From positions 7,535,001 to 7,599,000 of the forward strand of contig NZ_CP107902.1 of assembly GCF_036013935.1 (NCBI RefSeq): a stretch of DNA of 64,000 bases. The letters run 5' to 3'. The notes beneath the pieces were generated by a model, which ran no database searches, was not told where the DNA came from, and was given only the letters and a program-made list of their open reading frames with translations. Both the position numbers and the translations under genes were made by a program. The stretch comes from Streptomyces sp. NBC_00461 (GTDB taxonomy: Bacteria > Actinomycetota > Actinomycetes > Streptomycetales > Streptomycetaceae). Shown piece by piece: positions 1-7,982 of the stretch (its first letter is position 1; every line of letters starts with the position of its first letter).

Positions 1-558
1 ACCCCCGACCTGGGCGCCCGCGCCGAGATCGCCCTCGCGCGCGGCGACGTCGAGACGGGGCTCGGGCTGTGGCGCCGGGCCCTGGACCGGCTGGAGCGCA
101 CCGCGCGTCCGGTCTTCGGCGACGAACTCGTCATGGAGGGATGGGTGCTGGAGCTGCAGTCGGTCGCCCTGACCGCGCACGCCCGGCACGGCCGCACCGA
201 CCTCGTCGCGCCGCTCGCCGCCGCGCTGCCCGCCCGCCTCACCGCCCTGCTGACCCGCCCGACGGCCGCCCCGCACTACGTGACCGTCGACTTCCCGGTG
301 TGCGGCGCGCTGCTGCTGGCCCTGGGCACGGTCGCCCTGGCCGACGGCGACGGCGCTCGCGGGGCCCGCCTGACCGCCCTCGCCGAACGCTTCCGTGCCC
401 TGCGCAACTTCCAGCCCACGATGTCCTCGGCCCGCGCCCGCGAGGACGCGGGGAACGCCGACAGGGCGGCCTACGAGGACGCGGTGTCCACGTACGCCAC
501 CCTGGACGCGGTGGGGCTGCGGGAGGCCGCCCTCCGCCTGGTGCGGGTCACAGCGTGA
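1..558 (+). CDS. C-terminal part of an AfsR/SARP-type transcriptional regulator (5' end outside window)
   Basis: The reading frame is open from base 1 and ends at 558, so only the last 185 residues are visible. They are alpha-helical and TPR-like, with an arginine-rich stretch near residues 120-150 and the ending YATLDAVGLREAALRLV, which resembles the C-terminal helical repeats of BTAD/SARP or LuxR-like ATPase regulators. The DNA-binding domain is missing from the window, so the family call rests on this tail alone. The gene overlaps the end of the convergent P450 gene by 11 bp. Its closeness to a P450/exporter operon whose promoter has 11-bp-period direct repeats suggests it may be the pathway regulator; that link is inference. 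Another TPR-rich regulator is possible. Confidence 0.6.
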   Translation, partial: TPDLGARAEIALARGDVETGLGLWRRALDRLERTARPVFGDELVMEGWVLELQSVALTAHARHGRTDLVAPLAAALPARLTALLTRPTAAPHYVTVDFPVCGALLLALGTVALADGDGARGARLTALAERFRALRNFQPTMSSARAREDAGNADRAAYEDAVSTYATLDAVGLREAALRLVRVTA

Positions 559-1768
559 CGGGCAGGCTCAGCAGGTGGAAGCCGTCGCCGGGCCAGTGCC
601 CGAACCGCACGTCGGCGCGGTCCACTGCCAGCTCCGGTGCCGCCGGTCGTCGTACGAGAAGCTCCTCGAAGACGACGCCCGTCACCAGCCGGCCCAGCGC
701 CGCGCCGATGCAGTAGTGCGGGCCGTGCCCGAAGGCCAGGTGGCCGTCGCCGCGCCCGAACTCCCTTGTCACGTCGAGGCGTTCGGGGGCGTCGTAGGCG
801 GCCGGGTCGTGGTCCGCGCCGAACAGCGCCACCGTCACCGCCTCGCCCTTCTTCAGCCGGGTGCCGGCGAACACGAAGTCCTCGGTGGCGTACAGCGTGG
901 CGCCCATGCGCACCAGCGTGACGTGGCGGAGGAGTTCGGGGACCGCCCGGCCGAGCAGCTCGGGCTCGGCACGCAGCTTCTCCAACTGGTCGGGGTGGTC
1001 CAGCAGGGCGAGGACGGCGTGGGCCAGGAACAGGGCGGGCGGGGTGATACCGGTGTTGATCAGCAGGAAGAAGACGGAGACGATCTCGTCGTCGGTCATG
1101 CCGCCGTCCGCGAGCAGCGCCGACACCAGGTCGTCCGCGGGCTCGGCGCGGCGCCGGGCGACCAGGTCCTTCGTGTACTCCACGACACCGCCGAGCCCTT
1201 CGAGGACACCGCTGCCGTCGCCGTACGCGAAGTCCCGGATCCACCCGCACACCCTGTCCTGGTCGGCCGCGTCCACGCCGACGAGGGCGCAGATGACCGC
1301 CGTGGACAGCGGATAGGCGAACTCGCCGAGCAGATCGGCCTGTTCGCGTTCGGCGAGGGCCTCGATCAGCTCTCGCGCGGCCTTCTCCACGAAGGGGCGG
1401 AGCGCGGCCACCCGGCGGGCGGTGAAGGCACGGGTGAGCGGGGAGCGGCGGCGGGTGTGCTCGTCGCCGTCGAAGAGGGCCAGGTGGCCGGAGAGGTACC
1501 GGACGTACTCCTCGGGAATGCCCTCCAGGCCCGAGGCCAGCAACTCCGCCTGGGGGTCCGGCATCTCGGAGTCCGCGATGGTCGAACGGTCCCGGACCAG
1601 GCGCGGTTCGGTGAGCGCCGCCTTCACCTCCTCGTGCCGGGTGACCAGTCGTACGGGGGTGTCCAGGCCGGGCAGGACGACGTGGCCGAGGCCGGGGCGG
1701 GAGCGCAGGTCGGCGTAGGCGCCGGTGGGGTTCTCGACGAGTTCGGGGGTGAGGCGGACGACTGTCAT
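548..1768 (-). CDS. cytochrome P450 with non-canonical I-helix
   Basis: A 406-residue bacterial class I P450 (CYP107/105-like size). The haem-binding loop FGHGPHYCIG places the cysteine ligand at residue 353, and the K-helix ExxR is E278-R281. The I-helix motif, normally AGxxT with an acid before the Thr, reads NTGIT (238-242). The oxygen-activation threonine is kept but the acid is replaced by Ile, as in some P450s that act on carrier-bound or unusual substrates. It starts with ATG and lies 43 bp downstream of the ABC permease gene, so it is probably the last gene of a three-gene operon with an exporter. Likely role: oxidative tailoring of a small molecule that the transporter exports. It needs ferredoxin partners, which are not in the window. 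Confidence 0.93.
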   Translation of the reverse strand: MTVVRLTPELVENPTGAYADLRSRPGLGHVVLPGLDTPVRLVTRHEEVKAALTEPRLVRDRSTIADSEMPDPQAELLASGLEGIPEEYVRYLSGHLALFDGDEHTRRRSPLTRAFTARRVAALRPFVEKAARELIEALAEREQADLLGEFAYPLSTAVICALVGVDAADQDRVCGWIRDFAYGDGSGVLEGLGGVVEYTKDLVARRRAEPADDLVSALLADGGMTDDEIVSVFFLLINTGITPPALFLAHAVLALLDHPDQLEKLRAEPELLGRAVPELLRHVTLVRMGATLYATEDFVFAGTRLKKGEAVTVALFGADHDPAAYDAPERLDVTREFGRGDGHLAFGHGPHYCIGAALGRLVTGVVFEELLVRRPAAPELAVDRADVRFGHWPGDGFHLLSLPVTL

Positions 1769-1811
1769 GGCAACTTCCCTTTTCCGGCGGGGGTGTTCAG
1801 GTGGGGGTTGT

Positions 1812-2627
1812 TCAGTGGGTGTCGCGGTCGAACAGGCGGAGTGACCAGACGAATCCGAGGACCGCGATCGCCACGCACCACGCCACCGCCATCCAGCCGT
1901 CGTGCCCGATCCCCGTGCCGGTCAGCAGCCCGCGCACGGTCTCGATGACCGTGGTGAACGGCTGGTACTCGGCGAACCAGCGGATCCAGGACGGCATCGA
2001 GTCGACCGGCACGAAGGTGCTGCTGACGAAGGGCAGCAGGAACGAGATCGGCAGCGGGGCGTTGCTGGCGCCCTCGGGCGTCTTGCTGATCAGTCCCAGG
2101 GCGACCGACAGCCAGGTCAGCGCGAGGACGAAGAGAGCGAGCAGTGCGCAGGCCGCCAGCCACTCCACGGGGCTCGCGTCGGGGCGGAAGCCGATGGCGA
2201 GGGCTACGGCGGTCACCAGGACCAGGGTGATCGCCGTCCGGATGACGCTGCCGACCACATGGCCGACCAGGATCGACGCCCGGGAGATCGCCATCGTGCG
2301 GAAGCGGGCGACGATGCCCTCGGTCATGTCCGTGCACACGGCGACCGCCGTCGGTACGGCTCCGACCCCCGCGGTCATCAGCAGGATGCCGGGGACGAGG
2401 TAGGCGAGGTAGGCGGTGCGGTCACCGTCCTGGCCGATTCCGGTGCCGAGCGCGGAACCGAAGACGTACACGAACAGGAGCAGCAGGAAGACGGGGATGA
2501 GTGCGACCTGGAGCGTCATCGAGGGGTAGCGGCGGGCGTGCAGCAGGTTGCGCCGCAGCATGGTGAGCGAGTCGCGCACGTGCGGGACGGGCTGGACGGT
2601 CTGGACGGGCTGGGCGGCGGTGGTCAT
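1812..2627 (-). CDS. ABC-2 type transporter permease, DrrB-like
   Basis: A 271-residue integral membrane protein with about six hydrophobic segments and the ABC-2 family pattern. The N-terminal cytoplasmic stretch ends in LHARRYPSMTLQ, and the conserved region LPISFLLPFVSSTFVPVD is followed by MPSWIRWFAEYQPFTTVIE, typical of daunorubicin-resistance and drug-export permeases. The start is the ATG that overlaps the stop of the ATPase gene (ATGA), not the much longer upstream reading frame, whose extra 140 residues are arginine-rich and non-membrane. It pairs with the ATPase to export a small, probably hydrophobic product or xenobiotic. The P450 that follows suggests a biosynthetic or self-resistance role. 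Confidence 0.92.
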   Translation of the reverse strand: MTTAAQPVQTVQPVPHVRDSLTMLRRNLLHARRYPSMTLQVALIPVFLLLLFVYVFGSALGTGIGQDGDRTAYLAYLVPGILLMTAGVGAVPTAVAVCTDMTEGIVARFRTMAISRASILVGHVVGSVIRTAITLVLVTAVALAIGFRPDASPVEWLAACALLALFVLALTWLSVALGLISKTPEGASNAPLPISFLLPFVSSTFVPVDSMPSWIRWFAEYQPFTTVIETVRGLLTGTGIGHDGWMAVAWCVAIAVLGFVWSLRLFDRDTH

Positions 2628-3577
2628 CGGGTCTGCACCTTCTCGTGCTCGGGGCGGTCGGTGACCGCGAAGAAGACGTCGTCGAGGTCGGGGGTGTGGA
2701 CGGTCAGGGAGTCGACGTCGACGGAGGCGTTGTCGAGGTGGTCGAGCAGTGCGCGCAGGGTGTGCACGCTGCCGTCGCCGGGGACCTGGAGGGTCAGCGC
2801 CTCGCTGTCGGGCACGCCCGCCTCCAGCACCTGGGCGGCGCGGGCGAGTTGAACGGGGTCGAGGAACCGCAGCCGGACATGGCCGCCGGGCACGAGTCGC
2901 TTCAGCTCGTCCGCGGTGCCCTCGGCGACGATCCGGCCGCCGCTGAGGACCGCGATGCGGTCGGCGAGCTGGTCGGCCTCCTCCAGGTACTGGGTGGTGA
3001 GGAAGACCGTGACCCCGCCGTCGACGAGTTCGCGGATGATCTGCCACACGGCGTGCCGTGAGCGCGGGTCGAGGCCGGTCGTCGGCTCGTCGAGGAAGAT
3101 CACCTCGGGGGAGCCGACCAGGGTCATCGCAAGGTCCAGGCGCCGGCGCATGCCGCCGGAGTAGGCGGAGGCGGGCTTCGTCGCCGCGTCCACCAGGTCG
3201 AAGCGCTCCAGGAGCCCGGCGGTGACGCGCCGGCCCTCACGCCGGTCCAGATGGTGCAGGTCCGCCATCAGCGCCATGTTCTCCTCGCCGGTGATCAGGT
3301 TGTCGACGGCGGAGAACTGGCCGGTGACCCCGATCGCGGCGCGTACGGACTGCGGCTCGGCGGCCACGTCGTGCCCGGTGATACGGGCGGTGCCGCCGTC
3401 GGCGCGGATCAGGGTGGAGAGGATCTGGACGGTGGTGGTCTTGCCGGCGCCGTTCGGGCCGAGCAGCGAGAAGACCGTGCCTCGCGGGACCCTGAGGTCG
3501 ATGCCGTCGAGGACGACCTTGTCGCCGTACGCCTTGGTCAGGCCGGTGGCTTCGATGGCCGGTGTCGTCGGGTTCAT
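2624..3577 (-). CDS. ABC transporter ATP-binding protein, DrrA-like
   Basis: A 317-residue ATPase. Walker A is GPNGAGKT (40-47), the signature is YSGGMRRRLDLA (139-150), Walker B is VIFLDEP (159-165), and a switch His is replaced by Gln in FLTTQY, as is common in DrrA proteins. The C-terminal ~80 residues form the DrrA-type regulatory domain (HVRLRFLDPVQLARA... ending in DLDDVFFAVTDR). It is the first gene of the leftward operon with the permease (4-bp overlap) and P450. The start ATG is preceded by the repeat-rich region 3599-3651, which probably holds the operon's control sites. Family membership is clear; the substrate is unknown. Confidence 0.94.
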   Translation of the reverse strand: MNPTTPAIEATGLTKAYGDKVVLDGIDLRVPRGTVFSLLGPNGAGKTTTVQILSTLIRADGGTARITGHDVAAEPQSVRAAIGVTGQFSAVDNLITGEENMALMADLHHLDRREGRRVTAGLLERFDLVDAATKPASAYSGGMRRRLDLAMTLVGSPEVIFLDEPTTGLDPRSRHAVWQIIRELVDGGVTVFLTTQYLEEADQLADRIAVLSGGRIVAEGTADELKRLVPGGHVRLRFLDPVQLARAAQVLEAGVPDSEALTLQVPGDGSVHTLRALLDHLDNASVDVDSLTVHTPDLDDVFFAVTDRPEHEKVQTR

Positions 3578-3598
3578 GTCGCAGAGCGTGCCGGGGGC

Positions 3599-3628
3599 CG
3601 GATTCAGGACGGCTTCACGGCGGTTTCA
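3599..3628 (-). promoter_or_regulatory. three direct repeats, 11-bp period, upstream of the exporter/P450 operon
   Basis: CGGATTCA (3599-3606), CGGCTTCA (3610-3617) and CGGTTTCA (3621-3628) recur exactly every 11 bp. On the operon strand they read TGAANCCG. They lie 22-51 bp upstream of the ATPase start. SARP/AfsR regulators and PhoP (PHO boxes) both bind tandem repeats with 11-bp periodicity, so this is a strong candidate activator site. A SARP-like gene lies at the left edge of the window. Confidence 0.6.
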
Positions 3629-3651
3629 GCGCGGCCGGCGGGTGAAACCGC
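3620..3651. repeat. 9-bp perfect inverted repeat, possible operator
   Basis: GCGGTTTCA (3620-3628) and TGAAACCGC (3643-3651) are perfect inverted repeats separated by 14 bp. The left arm is also the third direct repeat of the 11-bp series. It could be a repressor operator of the DrrA-like operon or a fourth, inverted activator half-site. Confidence 0.45.
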
Positions 3652-3825
3652 GCCTGGCCCCAGCAGGGGGAACTCACAGGTCGGGCACAGTCAGGAGGCG
3701 AACGAATTCAGCCGGTCTCCGTTCGTGGCCCTGAAACCTCGGCGGTCTAGACTCTGCCTCCAACGGCCCGCGACCGAGGCCGCAGTGCGGTCGGCCTCTG
3801 CCACACCCGAAGGGTATTCGGCGTT

Positions 3826-4956
3826 TTGATACGGATAGATTCAGTCACCAAGCGGTACCCCGACGGCACGGTCGCGGTCGACAACCTCTCCTTGGAGATA
3901 CCCGACCGCTCGATCACCGTCTTCGTCGGTCCGTCGGGCTGCGGCAAGACGACGACACTGCGCATGATCAACAGGATGATCGAGCCGAGTGAGGGCACGA
4001 TCACCATCGACGGCAAGGACATCACCCAGCAGCCGGTCAACACGCTGCGCCGGTCCATGGGTTACGTCATCCAGAACGCCGGTCTCTTCCAGCACCGCAC
4101 GATCATCGACAACATCGCCACCGTGCCCCGGCTGCTCGGCTGGAACAAGGACAAGGCGCGGTCGAGGGCGCGGGAGCTGATGGAGCGGGTCGGGCTCGAC
4201 GGCGCGCTCGCCAAGCGGTACCCGTACCAGCTCTCCGGCGGACAGCAGCAGCGCGTCGGTGTGGCCCGGGCGCTCGCCGCGGATCCGCCGGTCCTGCTGA
4301 TGGACGAGCCGTTCTCCGCCGTCGACCCCGTGGTGCGCAAGGGGCTCCAGGACGAACTCCTGCGAATACAGGACGAGTTGGGCAAGACCATCGTCTTCGT
4401 CACGCACGACATCGATGAGGCCGTGAAGATCGGCACGATGGTCGCCGTGATGCGCACCGGCGGTCACCTCGCCCAGTTCGCGCCGCCCGCCGAGCTGCTG
4501 TCCGACCCCGCGGACGACTTCGTGGAGGACTTCCTCGGCGCGGACCGCGGCATCCGGCGGCTCTCCTTCTTCTCCTCCGCGGGCCTCGGCCTGCTCACCA
4601 CCCCCATCGTGGCCGTCGACGCCACCGCCGAGCAGATCGCCGAGCGCACCGCGAACGACGTGCCGTACCTGCTCGTCACCGACGTGACCGGCAAGCCGCT
4701 CGGCTGGAGCGAACCGGCGGCGCTGACCCCGGGCGCCGTCGACCCCGCGCGGCTGCTGCCCTTCGGACGGCCCTTCCGGCACGGCGAGGAGTCGCTGCGC
4801 GCCGCCCTCGACTGCGCCGTGCTCTCGCCCACCGGGTGGGCCGTCGCGGTGGGCGCCGACGGCCGGGTCACCGGCGTCGTCTCGCAGCAGACCATCGGCG
4901 AGGCGATCCGCACCGCCCACGCCCAGGGCCGCAGCGACGAGAAGGTCGCCGGATGA
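3826..4956 (+). CDS. osmoprotectant (betaine/carnitine/choline) ABC transporter ATPase
   Basis: A 376-residue ATPase of the OpuCA/ProV class. Walker A is GPSGCGKTTT, the signature is LSGGQQQRVGVARALA, Walker B is VLLMDEPFSAVDP, and the switch is VTHDIDEAVKIG. After about residue 240 a C-terminal CBS-type region follows, as in OpuCA, where it senses ionic strength. The start is a TTG (MIRIDSVTKRYPDG), with AAGGG about 11 bases upstream; no in-frame ATG fits. The stop overlaps the next gene's ATG. It energises uptake of a compatible solute through the two following permeases. The probable substrate-binding protein gene lies apart at 11510-12469. Confidence 0.93.
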   Translation: MIRIDSVTKRYPDGTVAVDNLSLEIPDRSITVFVGPSGCGKTTTLRMINRMIEPSEGTITIDGKDITQQPVNTLRRSMGYVIQNAGLFQHRTIIDNIATVPRLLGWNKDKARSRARELMERVGLDGALAKRYPYQLSGGQQQRVGVARALAADPPVLLMDEPFSAVDPVVRKGLQDELLRIQDELGKTIVFVTHDIDEAVKIGTMVAVMRTGGHLAQFAPPAELLSDPADDFVEDFLGADRGIRRLSFFSSAGLGLLTTPIVAVDATAEQIAERTANDVPYLLVTDVTGKPLGWSEPAALTPGAVDPARLLPFGRPFRHGEESLRAALDCAVLSPTGWAVAVGADGRVTGVVSQQTIGEAIRTAHAQGRSDEKVAG

Positions 4957-5675
4957 ACGGCGGCATCTTCCACATCCCGAGCGACCTGCAGAACACGTAC
5001 TGGGGCCTGGTCGCACTGCATCTGCGCCTGGCCCTGGTCCCGGTCGTGTGCGGGCTTCTGGTGGCGCTGCCCATCGCCCAGTTGTGCGTGCGGCTGCGCT
5101 GGCTGTACCCGCCCGTGCTGTGGGTGACGACGATCCTGTACGCGGTCCCCTCGCTGGCCTTCTTCGTCGTCCTCATCGACTACACCGGCCAGAGCGAGCT
5201 GACCGTGATGATCCCGCTGGGCGTCTACAGCCTCGTGGTGTTCGTCCCGGCGATCGTCGACGGTGTCCGGTCCGTGCCGCAGGAGACGCTCGACGCCGCG
5301 ACCGCCATGGGCCTCGGCCCCGTACGCCGGTACTTCCAGGTCCAGTTGCCGATCGCGGCCCCCGCGATCATCGCCGGGCTCCGGGTCGCGACCGTCTCCA
5401 GCATCTCCCTCGTCAGCGTCGGCATGCTGATCGGCAACCAGGGCGGACTCGGCAACCTCCTCAACGACGGCATGATCTACCACCAGCCGCGCCTGATCTG
5501 GCTCTCGGTGATCGGCTCGGCGGTCCTCGCGATCCTCGCGGACGCCCTGCTGGTCCTCGTCCGGTTGCTGGTGACGCCCTGGATGCCGCGCGGCAGCCGC
5601 AAGGCCCGCCCTGTCGACGAGCCCGAGGCTCGGCCCGTACCGGCCGCCGCCGCACTGGAGGACGCAGTCCGATGA
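4953..5675 (+). CDS. osmoprotectant ABC transporter permease 1 (OpuCB/ProW-like)
   Basis: A 240-residue membrane protein with five to six hydrophobic segments and the binding-protein-dependent permease EAA loop (ETLDAATAMGLGPVRRYFQV). It starts at the ATG overlapping the ATPase stop; the longer upstream frame is arginine-rich shadow sequence. The region VGMLIGNQGGLGNLLNDGM is typical of the OpuCB/OpuCD family. The C-terminal 30 residues are charged and cytoplasmic. Together with permease 2 it should form the heterodimeric channel. Confidence 0.92.
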   Translation: MNGGIFHIPSDLQNTYWGLVALHLRLALVPVVCGLLVALPIAQLCVRLRWLYPPVLWVTTILYAVPSLAFFVVLIDYTGQSELTVMIPLGVYSLVVFVPAIVDGVRSVPQETLDAATAMGLGPVRRYFQVQLPIAAPAIIAGLRVATVSSISLVSVGMLIGNQGGLGNLLNDGMIYHQPRLIWLSVIGSAVLAILADALLVLVRLLVTPWMPRGSRKARPVDEPEARPVPAAAALEDAVR

Positions 5676-6340
5676 ACGTACTCCACTTCATCAACGCCTT
5701 CTTCAGCGAGAACGCCCACTGGCACGGCTACGACGGCATCCCCACCCGGCTGCGCGAGCACGTCCAGTACTCGCTGATCGCGCTGGCCATCGCCGCCGCC
5801 ATCGGCCTGCCGGTCGGCCTGCTCACGGGGCACACCGGACGTGGCGGCAACACCGTGGCCTTCGTCGCCACCGCGGGACGCGCCCTGCCCAGCTTCGGCC
5901 TGCTGGTGCTGATGTTCGTGCTGCTCGGGCTCGGCCTGACCCCGGTGATGATCCCGCTGGTCGTCCTCGCCGTCCCGCCGATCCTCGTCACCACCTACGA
6001 GGCGGTGCGCACCGTCGACCCGTCCCCGGTGGACGCGGCACGGGGCATGGGCATGGCCGAGTCGAGGGTCCTGTTCCAGGTCGAACTGCCGGTCGCGCTC
6101 CCGCTGATCCTCAGCGGCCTGCGCTCGGCGGCCATCCAGATCGTCTCGACGGCCACCATCGCCGCGTACGTCTCGCTCGGCGGGCTCGGCCGGTACATCG
6201 TCGACGGCCTCTACCAGCGCAACTACGAGAAGGTGGTGGGCGGTGCGACCCTGGTGGCCGTCCTCGCCCTGGTGACGCTCGGCTTCTTCTGGGCGGTGGC
6301 GCGGTTCACGGTGTCGCCCGGGGTGCGCCGGGGCAACTGA
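5672..6340 (+). CDS. osmoprotectant ABC transporter permease 2 (OpuCD/ProW-like)
   Basis: A 222-residue permease paralogous to the preceding gene. Its EAA loop is PVDAARGMGMAESRVLFQVE, and ATIAAYVSLGGLGRYIVDG matches the family's last transmembrane region. It starts at the ATG overlapping the previous stop (ATGA), so the three genes are translationally coupled. The operon ends in a strong hairpin at 6355-6393. No binding-protein gene follows directly; the next genes belong to a convergent conservon. Confidence 0.92.
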   Translation: MNVLHFINAFFSENAHWHGYDGIPTRLREHVQYSLIALAIAAAIGLPVGLLTGHTGRGGNTVAFVATAGRALPSFGLLVLMFVLLGLGLTPVMIPLVVLAVPPILVTTYEAVRTVDPSPVDAARGMGMAESRVLFQVELPVALPLILSGLRSAAIQIVSTATIAAYVSLGGLGRYIVDGLYQRNYEKVVGGATLVAVLALVTLGFFWAVARFTVSPGVRRGN

Positions 6341-6354
6341 CCCCTCCAAAGGCC

Positions 6355-6393
6355 GCGGGCCCGGGGCGGATCCTCCATCCGCCCCGGGCCCGC
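6355..6393. terminator. bidirectional hairpin terminator
   Basis: A perfect 17-bp GC-rich stem (6355-6371 with 6377-6393) encloses a 5-base loop CCTCC. It lies between the converging osmoprotectant operon and conservon 1 and can serve both. No U-tract follows, as is usual in Streptomyces. Confidence 0.85.
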
Positions 6394-6410
6394 TCGTATG
6401 CCGGCCGGCC

Positions 6411-7049
6411 TCAGCTCTCCGTGCGGGCCAGAGCCAGTTCCAGTACGACGAGCAGGGCGTCCCGCACCGAGCCGCGCTCCCGGGCGTCGAACACGATCAG
6501 CGGGACGCGCTCGGCGACGTCGAGCGCCCAGCGGACCTCGTCGAGGGCGTGCTCGACCTTCCCGTCGAAGGCGTTGACGGCGACGGCGAACGGGATCTGC
6601 CGGTGCTCGAAGTAGTCGACGGCGGCGTAGCAGTCGTCGAGGCGGCGGGTGTCCACGATGACGAGGCCGCCGACCGCGCCCTCCACGATGTCGTCCCACA
6701 TGAACCCGAACCGCTCCTGGCCGGGCGTGCCGAACAGGTACAGCTTCAGCGTCGGGTCGATGGTGATGCAGCCGAAGTCCATCGCCACGGTGGTCGTGGT
6801 CTTGCGCGGGGTGTGGCTGAGGTCGTCGACGCCCGCCGCGACCTCCGTGATGGCGGCCTCGGTGGTCAGCGGCTCGATCTCGGAGATCGAGCCGACGGTG
6901 GTGGTCTTGCCCACGCCGAAACCGCCCGCGACCACCATCTTGACCGGCAGCGGCGGTGGTACGACGGCCACCGGGGCGGCCGTGGGGGTCCCTTCCGTGC
7001 GCGTCAGTTCGCGCGTGGGCGAGGCGCCGGCCGGTTCAGTCGGAGTCAC
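6411..7049 (-). CDS. cvnD: conservon GTP-binding protein CvnD (conservon 1)
   Basis: A 212-residue small GTPase of the Streptomyces conservon (MglA/Ras-like, ATP_bind_1) family. The P-loop is GGFGVGKTT (42-50), the switch II region is LFGTPGQERFGFMW, and the G4-like motif is NAFD (159-162), keeping the Asp but with Ala in place of the usual Lys. A Pro-rich 35-residue N-terminal extension precedes the fold. The GTG start overlaps the CvnC gene by 14 bp. CvnD proteins work at the membrane with CvnA-C as a G-protein-like signalling complex. It is the last gene of its conservon. Confidence 0.93.
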   Translation of the reverse strand: MTPTEPAGASPTRELTRTEGTPTAAPVAVVPPPLPVKMVVAGGFGVGKTTTVGSISEIEPLTTEAAITEVAAGVDDLSHTPRKTTTTVAMDFGCITIDPTLKLYLFGTPGQERFGFMWDDIVEGAVGGLVIVDTRRLDDCYAAVDYFEHRQIPFAVAVNAFDGKVEHALDEVRWALDVAERVPLIVFDARERGSVRDALLVVLELALARTES

Positions 7050-7452
7050 GCGGTACCCCTCGGGAGTCGGGTATGGCGCGCAGGGCCTCGATCACCCTGC
7101 GCAGGACGGAGGCGTCGTGCGTGACGCCGGAATCGGGCACGTGCACCGCCAGATGTCCGGTGGCGCGCAGGTCCTCGGCGAGGACCCGTACGACGTTGAG
7201 GTGGAGCCGCAACCGGGCCGCGAGTTCCGCGATGGACTGCGGCTGCCGGCAGGCGGCGACGATGTCGTGCTGCTCGAAGGCGAGCCCGTCGAGCACGGTG
7301 AGACCCTCGGCGGTGGCCACCACCTGGGTCTCGACCGGCACCGGCCGGCCGGACGCCGTCGGTGCCACCCGGCCGGCGGTGACCAGGAAGGGCCGTACGG
7401 CGGGGGCTGGGCCGACCGGGTCCGGGACCGGAGGTGGGGTGCCGTCCGCCAT
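7036..7452 (-). CDS. cvnC: conservon DUF742 protein CvnC (conservon 1)
   Basis: A 138-residue DUF742 protein. The core begins VRPFLVTAGRVAPT, and a winged-helix-like region contains QPQSIAELAARLRLHLNVVRVLAEDL. This family is always found as the third conservon component and resembles MarR/winged-helix adaptors rather than a DNA-binding repressor. It overlaps CvnD by 14 bp and follows CvnB by 50 bp. Its role is inferred from the family: an adaptor between the roadblock protein and the GTPase. Confidence 0.92.
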   Translation of the reverse strand: MADGTPPPVPDPVGPAPAVRPFLVTAGRVAPTASGRPVPVETQVVATAEGLTVLDGLAFEQHDIVAACRQPQSIAELAARLRLHLNVVRVLAEDLRATGHLAVHVPDSGVTHDASVLRRVIEALRAIPDSRGVPRDSD

Positions 7453-7502
7453 GGGTTGAGTCTTCCTCCTCGACCGGGCCCTGAGAGCCTGGCGGCGACC
7501 GG

Positions 7503-7982
7503 TCAGCGTGCTGACGCCGTGCCGACGCTGTTCTTGAGCTGGAGCACGAGCTGGGGGTTGAGCGCGCTGCCGGCCCGGTTGGCGAACAGGGTCATCTCGT
7601 AGGCGATGTTGCCCAGCTTCGCCTCCTTGTCGGTGACCACGCCGAGGACGGCGCCGCTGCCGATCGCGGAGACGATGACATGACCGCCTTCAAGGTCGAT
7701 GATGACCTTGTTGAGCCCACCGAGGCCGTAGTTGCCGGATGCGCCGGCGGCCAGGCTGGTGATGCCCGAGACGATCGCGGCGAGGCGCTCCGAGTGGGCG
7801 CGCTCGTGCAGTTCCGCCACGGCGATGAGCAGCCCGTCCGAGGAGACCGCGATGGCGTCGACGACGCCGGCGGTCTCCGTGGCGAAACGGTTGAGCAGCC
7901 AGTTGAAGTCGGCTGCCGCGGCCTGCAGTTCGGCCGGCGTGGTGGCTCCCCTGGGGGGAGTGTCGCCTGTCGACGTGCTCAC
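7503..7982 (-). CDS. cvnB: conservon roadblock/LC7 protein CvnB (conservon 1)
   Basis: A 159-residue roadblock/LC7 domain protein with the motifs FATETAGVVDAIAVSSDGLL and SGITSLAAGASGNYGLGGLNK. Members bind and regulate small GTPases, in conservons presumably CvnD. The GTG start overlaps the CvnA stop (GTGA), so translation is coupled. A 20-residue Thr/Pro-rich N-terminal tail precedes the domain. Confidence 0.93.
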   Translation of the reverse strand: MSTSTGDTPPRGATTPAELQAAAADFNWLLNRFATETAGVVDAIAVSSDGLLIAVAELHERAHSERLAAIVSGITSLAAGASGNYGLGGLNKVIIDLEGGHVIVSAIGSGAVLGVVTDKEAKLGNIAYEMTLFANRAGSALNPQLVLQLKNSVGTASAR

